Assembly (NCBI GenBank): GCA_023623185.1
Contig: JAMNXV010000083.1
Location: 1 to 36,422, forward strand
Direction: 5' to 3'
Source: Bacillota bacterium
Lineage (GTDB): Bacteria > Bacillota > Sulfobacillia > Symbiobacteriales > Symbiobacteriaceae
DNA: 36,422 bases
In this document: positions 32,428 through 36,422 of the stretch, piece by piece
How the letters are laid out: each line of letters opens with the position of its first letter
How positions within the stretch are numbered: the first letter of the stretch is position 1
The notes under the pieces: model-generated
Database searches by the model: none
What the model saw: the letters and a program-made list of their open reading frames with translations, nothing else
Told to the model about the DNA's origin: nothing
Program-made: the position numbers and the translations under genes

Positions 32428-33465
32428 TTAATCCGCCGCGCCCGTCAGGGGCGGCGCCGCGGTCAGCTCCCGCGCCACCAGGGCGGCGAGGTCCACGACC
32501 CGGCACGAATAGCCCCACTCGTTGTCGTACCAGGCCATGACCTTGGCCAGATTGTCGGGCCCGACCATGGTCAGCGAGCCGTCGACGATGGCCGAGTGGG
32601 AATCGCCGATGAAGTCGGCGGAGACCAGCGGCGCCTCGCTGTACGCGAGGATGCCCTTCAGGGGCCCGGCGGCCGCGTCGCGGAAGACCTGGTTGATCTC
32701 GTCGCGGGTGGTCGGCCGCTCCAGCTGGGCCACCAGGTCGACCACGGAGACGTCGGGCGTGGGCACCCGCAGGGCGAAGCCGTTCAGGCGGCCCTTCAGC
32801 TCGGGCAGCACCTGGGCCACGGCGCGGGCGGCGCCGGTGGTGGTGGGGATGATCGAGGCGGTGGCCGCCCGGGCCCGCCGGAGGTCGCGGTGGGGGTTAT
32901 CCAGCATGTTCTGGTCGTTGGTGTAGGCGTGGACGGTGGTCATGAGCCCGGTGCGGATGCCGAAGGCCTCGTGCAGCACCTTGGCGACCGGCGCCAGGCA
33001 GTTGGTGGTGCAGGAGGCGGCGGCGATGACGTGGTGCCTGTCGGGGCGGTAGTCGCCCTGGTTGACGCCCATCACCACCGTGACGTCGGGGTCCTTGGTG
33101 GCCGTGGTGATGATGACCTTCCGCGCGCCGGATGCCAGGTGAAGTGCGGCGCGTTCCCGCTCCTTGTGCTTGCCCGTCGCCTCGATGACGATGTCGATGT
33201 CCAGCTCCCGCCAGGGAAGCTTGGATGCATCCCGCTCGGAAACCAGGCGGATGGCGCGACCGTTCACCAGGATCTCGCCGTCGCCCGCGAGCACCTCTGC
33301 ATCCAGCCGGCCGTGTACGGTGTCGTACTTCAGCAGGTGGGCAAGGGTCTCGGCCGGATACGACGCATTGACGGCGACCAGGTTGAGGTCAGGATGGGTG
33401 AGAACTCTGCGGCAGACCATGCGGCCAATGCGTCCGAAGCCGTTGATCGCCACGTTCGCCTTCAC
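32428..33465 (-). CDS. gapB: Glyceraldehyde-3-phosphate dehydrogenase, GapB-like
   Basis: This enzyme interconverts glyceraldehyde-3-phosphate and 1,3-bisphosphoglycerate. The 345-residue protein has the Rossmann motif INGFGRIGR, catalytic Cys152 in ASCTTNC, and the C-terminal NEWGYS. The segment after the second strand reads VNASYPAETLAHLLKYDTVHG, like Bacillus GapB. It lacks the acidic residue that selects NAD in glycolytic GapA (Ala34 here), pointing to NADP use and a gluconeogenic direction. That agrees with the presence of pyruvate carboxylase 22 kb away, though not in the same operon. The GTG at 33465 has AGGAGG nine bases upstream; a 25-residue frame extension lacks homology. A CGGGGC/GCCCCG hairpin (33485-33501) stands just upstream of the ribosome site. 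Confidence 0.93.
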   Translation of the reverse strand: MKANVAINGFGRIGRMVCRRVLTHPDLNLVAVNASYPAETLAHLLKYDTVHGRLDAEVLAGDGEILVNGRAIRLVSERDASKLPWRELDIDIVIEATGKHKERERAALHLASGARKVIITTATKDPDVTVVMGVNQGDYRPDRHHVIAAASCTTNCLAPVAKVLHEAFGIRTGLMTTVHAYTNDQNMLDNPHRDLRRARAATASIIPTTTGAARAVAQVLPELKGRLNGFALRVPTPDVSVVDLVAQLERPTTRDEINQVFRDAAAGPLKGILAYSEAPLVSADFIGDSHSAIVDGSLTMVGPDNLAKVMAWYDNEWGYSCRVVDLAALVARELTAAPPLTGAAD

Positions 33466-33525
33466 TTCATCAAACCTCCTGCCGCGGGGCTCGGGGCCCC
33501 GTAGTCCATAAGTGCCATCGATTTC

Positions 33526-33555
33526 ACCATAGCACGCCAATTGTGATCATGCTAA
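33526..33555 (-). promoter_or_regulatory. Candidate vegetative promoter of gapB
   Basis: On the minus strand TTAGCA (33555-33550) and TATGGT (33531-33526) are 18 bases apart. The latter is preceded by TGC, an extended -10. A transcript would start near 33519, leaving a leader of about 54 bases. The site lies in a less GC-rich patch that also holds a GATCAT direct repeat (33545-33550 and 33558-33563), a possible operator. Confidence 0.4.
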
Positions 33556-33626
33556 TCGATCATCCCGATGCGGGTTATCGAGTCCCTCTATAGGAAGTGC
33601 GGCGGCGGGTCTCCGGCTTCGGCACC

Positions 33627-33673
33627 TGCACCAGAGTGCCTGCAACCACTTGCACGGTCTGCAACGCCCTGCA
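33627..33673 (+). promoter_or_regulatory. Periodic TGCA half-site cluster, candidate enhancer for a sigma-54 activator
   Basis: TGCA occurs five times in 47 bases, starting at 33627, 33641, 33651, 33660 and 33670. The last four are spaced 9-10 bases apart, about one helical turn. Two of them form the perfect inverted repeat TTGCA-N5-TGCAA (33650-33664). The cluster is centred some 75-90 bases upstream of the expected sigma-54 start site, where an activator such as BkdR would bind. Confidence 0.5.
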
Positions 33674-33714
33674 GAGACCGCGGATTGGCGGCTGCGCCAA
33701 AGGCGCCATGAGAC

Positions 33715-33730
33715 TGGCACGAAAGTTGCA
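33715..33730 (+). promoter_or_regulatory. Sigma-54 (SigL/RpoN) promoter of the lpdV-bkd operon
   Basis: TGGCACG (33715-33721), four bases AAAG, then TTGCA (33726-33730) is a perfect match to the -24/-12 consensus TGGCACG-N4-TTGCW. The GG and GC dinucleotides are 12 bases apart, as required. Transcription would start near 33740, giving a leader of about 60 bases before lpdV. The Bacillus bkd operon is known to be SigL- and BkdR-dependent, which matches. Confidence 0.88.
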
Positions 33731-33800
33731 TCACCTGTCTGGTACCTCGGTACGCGCGGGCATCGGGCCCGTGCGGCCGCGAAAGGGGGCGCGATCTGCC

Positions 33801-35216
33801 ATGAGTCACTCCTTCGATGTCGTCGTCATCGGCGGCGGGCCCGGCGGGTACGTCGCGGCGATCCGCGGCGCCCAGCTGGGGCTCAGGGTCGCCCTGGTGG
33901 AGCAGGAGAAAGTTGGCGGCACCTGCCTGCACAGGGGCTGCATTCCCACGAAGGCCTACCTGCGCAGCGCGGAGCTGCTGCACACCCTGCGCCAGTCCCG
34001 GGAGTTCGGCGTGCTGGCCGAGGGCGCCGGCCTCGACTTCGCCGCGGTCCGGTCGCGCAAGGACAAGATCGTGAACAACCTGCATAAGGGCATCCAGGGG
34101 CTGCTGAAGAAGAACGGCGTCGCAGTCTTCCAGGGCCGGGGGGCCCTGGTCCCGCCCTCGATCTTCTCGCCCAATGGCCTGGTCGCGGTGACGGCCGGCG
34201 ACCAGCAGGAGCTTCTGGAGTTCGGCAAGATCATCATCGCCACCGGCTCCCGGCCGAAGACCATGGGCATTCCCGTGGACGGCGCCCACGTGATGACGTC
34301 CGACGAGGCCCTGGCCCGGCCGGATCTGCCCGCGTCGGCGATCATCATCGGCGCCGGCGTGATCGGCATGGAGTGGGCGAGCCTCTACGCCGACTTCGGC
34401 GTGAAGGTGACCGTGCTGGAGTTCCTGGACCGCATCCTGCCCACCGAGGATGAGGCGGTGGCGGCGGAGCTGCATAAGCTGATGAGCCGCCGGAAGGTGG
34501 AGATTGTGACCGGCGCCGCCGTGCTGCCCGAGTCGGTGCAGGTGGCGGACGGCCGTGTAACCCTGCAGGCCCGGGTGGCCGAGGAGACCCGGGAGTTTCA
34601 GGCGGAAGCCCTCTTGATCGCGGTGGGGCGCGAGCCGGTGACGAGGGACTTCGGCCTGGAGAACCGCGAGCGGATCGCCTACACCGAGGGCGGCTTCATC
34701 GCGGTGGACGGCTTCGGCCGGACCGGCGACCCGGCGATCTACGCCATCGGCGACGTGGCCGGCGGGGGGCTGGCCCACGTCGCGTCGCACCAGGGCATCA
34801 TCGCGATGGAGCACATCGCCGGCCTCAGCCCCGAGCCCTTCGATCCGACGCGGGTGCCCCGGTGCGTCTACACCCGGCCGGAGGTGGCTTCCGTGGGCCT
34901 CACCGAGGCCCGGGCCCGGGAGCAGGGCCGGGAGGTCCGGGTGGGCACGTTCCCCTGGCGGGGCATCGGCAAGGCGCAGGTATTCGGCTCGCTGGACGGC
35001 TTCGCCAAGATCGTCGCCGACGCCGCGACGGGCGACGTGCTCGGGGTTCACCTGATCGGGCCGGATGCGACCAACCTCATCTCCGAGGCCGGGCTGGCCA
35101 TGGCGCTCAACGCCTCGGCGTGGGAGATGAGCCAGGTGATCCGCCCGCACCCGACCCTCTCCGAGATCTTCGGCGAGGCGGCCCTGGCGGTGGAGGGGCG
35201 CGCGATCCACATGTAA
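33801..35216 (+). CDS. lpdV: Dihydrolipoamide dehydrogenase (E3) of the branched-chain 2-oxoacid dehydrogenase complex
   Basis: This flavoprotein reoxidises the lipoyl groups of the complex and passes electrons to NAD. The 471-residue protein starts with the FAD motif VVVIGGGPGGYVAA. The redox-active disulfide is GGTCLHRGCIPTK (Cys42 and Cys47). The NAD site is IIIGAGVIGMEWASLYADFG, and FGRTGDPAIYAIGDVAGG is the second FAD contact. The C-terminal RPHPTLSEIF supplies the catalytic His of the partner subunit. The ATG at 33801 is downstream of AAAGGGGG and begins the homology. It leads the genes for E1-alpha and E1-beta, the order seen in Bacillus bkd operons (lpdV-bkdAA-bkdAB-bkdB). A perfect sigma-54 promoter lies 70 bases upstream. 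Confidence 0.95.
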   Translation: MSHSFDVVVIGGGPGGYVAAIRGAQLGLRVALVEQEKVGGTCLHRGCIPTKAYLRSAELLHTLRQSREFGVLAEGAGLDFAAVRSRKDKIVNNLHKGIQGLLKKNGVAVFQGRGALVPPSIFSPNGLVAVTAGDQQELLEFGKIIIATGSRPKTMGIPVDGAHVMTSDEALARPDLPASAIIIGAGVIGMEWASLYADFGVKVTVLEFLDRILPTEDEAVAAELHKLMSRRKVEIVTGAAVLPESVQVADGRVTLQARVAEETREFQAEALLIAVGREPVTRDFGLENRERIAYTEGGFIAVDGFGRTGDPAIYAIGDVAGGGLAHVASHQGIIAMEHIAGLSPEPFDPTRVPRCVYTRPEVASVGLTEARAREQGREVRVGTFPWRGIGKAQVFGSLDGFAKIVADAATGDVLGVHLIGPDATNLISEAGLAMALNASAWEMSQVIRPHPTLSEIFGEAALAVEGRAIHM

Positions 35217-35282
35217 GTCGTCGGTCTGCAGGGGACCGAGCACGGAACGCGAGTGAGGACTGTGACGGGAGGGGGAGAGCGA

Positions 35283-36287
35283 ATGACGGAGGCGACCATG
35301 GCCCGGCATGAGGCGCTGGGACTCACGGCGGACCAGATGCGCGAGATGTACTACTACATGCTGCTGACCCGCCGGCTGGACGAGCGGCTCTGGCTGCTGC
35401 AGCGGGGGGGCAAGATTCCGTTCGTCATCTCGCCGCAGGGGCAGGAGGCCGCGCAGGTGGGGGCGGCGTACGCCTTCCGCCGGCGGCAGGACTGGTTCAC
35501 GCCCTACTACCGAGACCTGGGCGTCAACCTGGTGGTGGGGGTGACCCCGCGCGAGGTGATGCTGAGCGCCTTCGCCCGGGGCGCCGACCCGGCTTCGGGC
35601 GGCAAGCAGATGCCGTCGCACTGGGGCAACCGGCCGCTGAACATCGTCTCGGGCTCCAGCCCGGTGACGACGCAGCTCCTGCACGCGGTGGGGATCGCGC
35701 AGGCGGCCCGCATGCGGGGCGACGACGTGGTGGTCTACACGGCCTGCGGCGAGGGCTCCTCCAACCAGGGCGACTTCCACGAGGCCCTGAACTGGGCGGG
35801 GCTGCACAAGCTGCCGGTGATCTTCATGGTGCAGAACAACGAGTACGCCATCTCGGTGCCGCTCGACCAGCAGGTGGCAGGCGGGTCGGTGGCCGCCAGG
35901 GGGCAGGGGTACGGCATGCCCGGCATCGAGGTGGACGGCACGGACGTGCTGGCGGTCTATGAGGTCGTGAAGGCGGCGCACGAGCGGGCCCGCAGGGGCG
36001 AGGGGCCGACCCTGATCGAGGCCAAGTGCATCCGCATCACGTCGCACTCGTCCGACGACGATCAGCGGCGCTACCGGGACCCCGAGGAGATCGCGGCCGT
36101 TCAGGCCCGCGACCCCATCCTGAAGGCGCGCCAGTATCTGATGGACCACGGCCTGCTGGACGAGGCGGGCCACCAGGAGCTGGAGCGGAAGGTGACGGCG
36201 GTGGTGGACGATGCCACCGACTGGGCCGAGGCCCAGCCCTACGCAGCGCCGGAAGAGGCCCTGCGCCACGTGTACGAGGAGGGGTGA
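35283..36287 (+). CDS. bkdAA: Branched-chain 2-oxoacid dehydrogenase E1 component, alpha subunit
   Basis: E1-alpha with E1-beta decarboxylates branched-chain 2-oxo acids using thiamine diphosphate and transfers the acyl group to lipoyl-E2, giving precursors of branched fatty acids or energy from Val, Leu and Ile. The 334-residue protein has the cofactor motif GEGSSNQGDFHEALNWAGLHKLPVIFMVQNN (residues 156-186). The HSSDDDQRRYR stretch is typical of branched-chain rather than pyruvate E1-alpha. PSHWGNRPLNIVSGSSPVTTQ precedes the cofactor site. The ATG at 35283 follows GGGAGGGGGAG; an earlier in-frame start at 35253 lacks a site. It sits 66 bases after lpdV and its end carries the ribosome site of the next gene. 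Pyruvate specificity cannot be excluded by eye. Confidence 0.9.
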   Translation: MTEATMARHEALGLTADQMREMYYYMLLTRRLDERLWLLQRGGKIPFVISPQGQEAAQVGAAYAFRRRQDWFTPYYRDLGVNLVVGVTPREVMLSAFARGADPASGGKQMPSHWGNRPLNIVSGSSPVTTQLLHAVGIAQAARMRGDDVVVYTACGEGSSNQGDFHEALNWAGLHKLPVIFMVQNNEYAISVPLDQQVAGGSVAARGQGYGMPGIEVDGTDVLAVYEVVKAAHERARRGEGPTLIEAKCIRITSHSSDDDQRRYRDPEEIAAVQARDPILKARQYLMDHGLLDEAGHQELERKVTAVVDDATDWAEAQPYAAPEEALRHVYEEG

Positions 36288-36291
36288 GCTT

Positions 36292-36422
36292 ATGGCGGTG
36301 ATGAACCTGGTGGAGGCCGTGCGCGAGACGCTGCGGTCGGAGATGCGGCGCGATCCCGACGTCTGGATCGTGGGGGAGGACGTTGGCCGGAAGGGCGGCG
36401 TCTTCGGGGCGACGCTGGGGCT
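36292..36422 (+). CDS. bkdAB: 2-oxoacid dehydrogenase E1 component, beta subunit (N-terminus only)
   Basis: Only the first 43 complete codons fall in the window. They read AVMNLVEAVRETLRSEMRRD, then PDVWIVGEDVGRKGGVFGAT, which is the conserved opening of E1-beta subunits (GEDVG--GGVF). The ATG at 36292 is four bases past the bkdAA stop, and GAGGAGGGG spans that stop, so translation is coupled. The E2 gene is expected beyond the window. Confidence 0.92.
   Translation, partial: MAVMNLVEAVRETLRSEMRRDPDVWIVGEDVGRKGGVFGATLG

Noticed and set aside
32102-32518. 138-codon minus frame overlapping the YjzC-like gene
   Set aside because: It crosses the strong terminator and the gapB end in another frame and has no family resemblance.
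1-36422. CRISPR arrays, tRNA or rRNA genes, insertion sequences
   Set aside because: None seen: no regularly spaced repeats, no cloverleaf or CCA-ended candidates, no transposase motifs or terminal inverted repeats.

Overview
The window is GC-rich DNA with short intergenic gaps. Most starts are preceded by strong AGGAGG-type ribosome sites, and GTG and TTG starts are frequent. The gene content is that of a Bacillota (Firmicutes): AddAB rather than RecBCD, a GapB-type GAPDH, pyruvate carboxylase, a YkoP-like protein, a YjzC-like protein, DinR/LexA-type SOS boxes, and a bkd operon that opens with its own lipoamide dehydrogenase. High GC combined with this gene set suggests a Symbiobacterium-like thermophilic clostridial lineage. 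That placement is an inference, not a database match. No tRNA, rRNA, CRISPR array, insertion sequence or phage gene was seen.

Layout, left to right. (1) 1-4028, minus strand: a compact operon with a TetR regulator, an acyl-CoA synthetase, a KAS III-like condensing enzyme with an unusual active site, and the start of a branched-chain-amino-acid-type ABC binding protein. It looks like an acyl or carboxylic acid uptake and activation unit under its own regulator. (2) 4358-6212, plus: a protein made of two predicted helices joined by an 80-residue glycine-rich linker, followed by a DUF815-type AAA+ ATPase whose ribosome site lies in a hairpin. (3) 6330-10086, minus: a small membrane-protein ORF broken by one extra base, downstream of a full-length pyruvate carboxylase. 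(4) 10294-13464, plus: two permeases and a lipoprotein of a carbohydrate or glycerol-phosphate ABC importer, with no ATPase gene. (5) 13573-14484, minus: a proline-rich lipoprotein.

(6) 14609-27764, plus: a DNA-repair block with a DEDDh exonuclease, then sbcD-sbcC-addB-addA. The last four overlap or nearly touch and are preceded by two SOS-box matches. A 53-bp imperfect direct repeat brackets the exonuclease gene. (7) 27910-29538, plus: an AspT/YidE-type membrane transporter. (8) 29468-30797, minus: a polysaccharide deacetylase and a YkoP-like protein. (9) 30890-32079, plus: a two-helix membrane protein and a D-2-hydroxyacid dehydrogenase. (10) 32188-33465, minus: a YjzC-like small protein and a GapB-type GAPDH. 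(11) 33801-36422, plus: lpdV, bkdAA and the start of bkdAB, encoding a branched-chain 2-oxoacid dehydrogenase complex. A textbook sigma-54 promoter and a cluster of TGCA half-sites lie upstream.

Physiologically the window combines anaplerosis and gluconeogenesis (pyruvate carboxylase, GapB), branched-chain keto acid and acyl-CoA metabolism, and recombinational repair that appears to be SOS-controlled. The most informative non-coding signals are the sigma-54 promoter with its periodic upstream sites, the tandem SOS boxes, and the 53-bp repeat pair.
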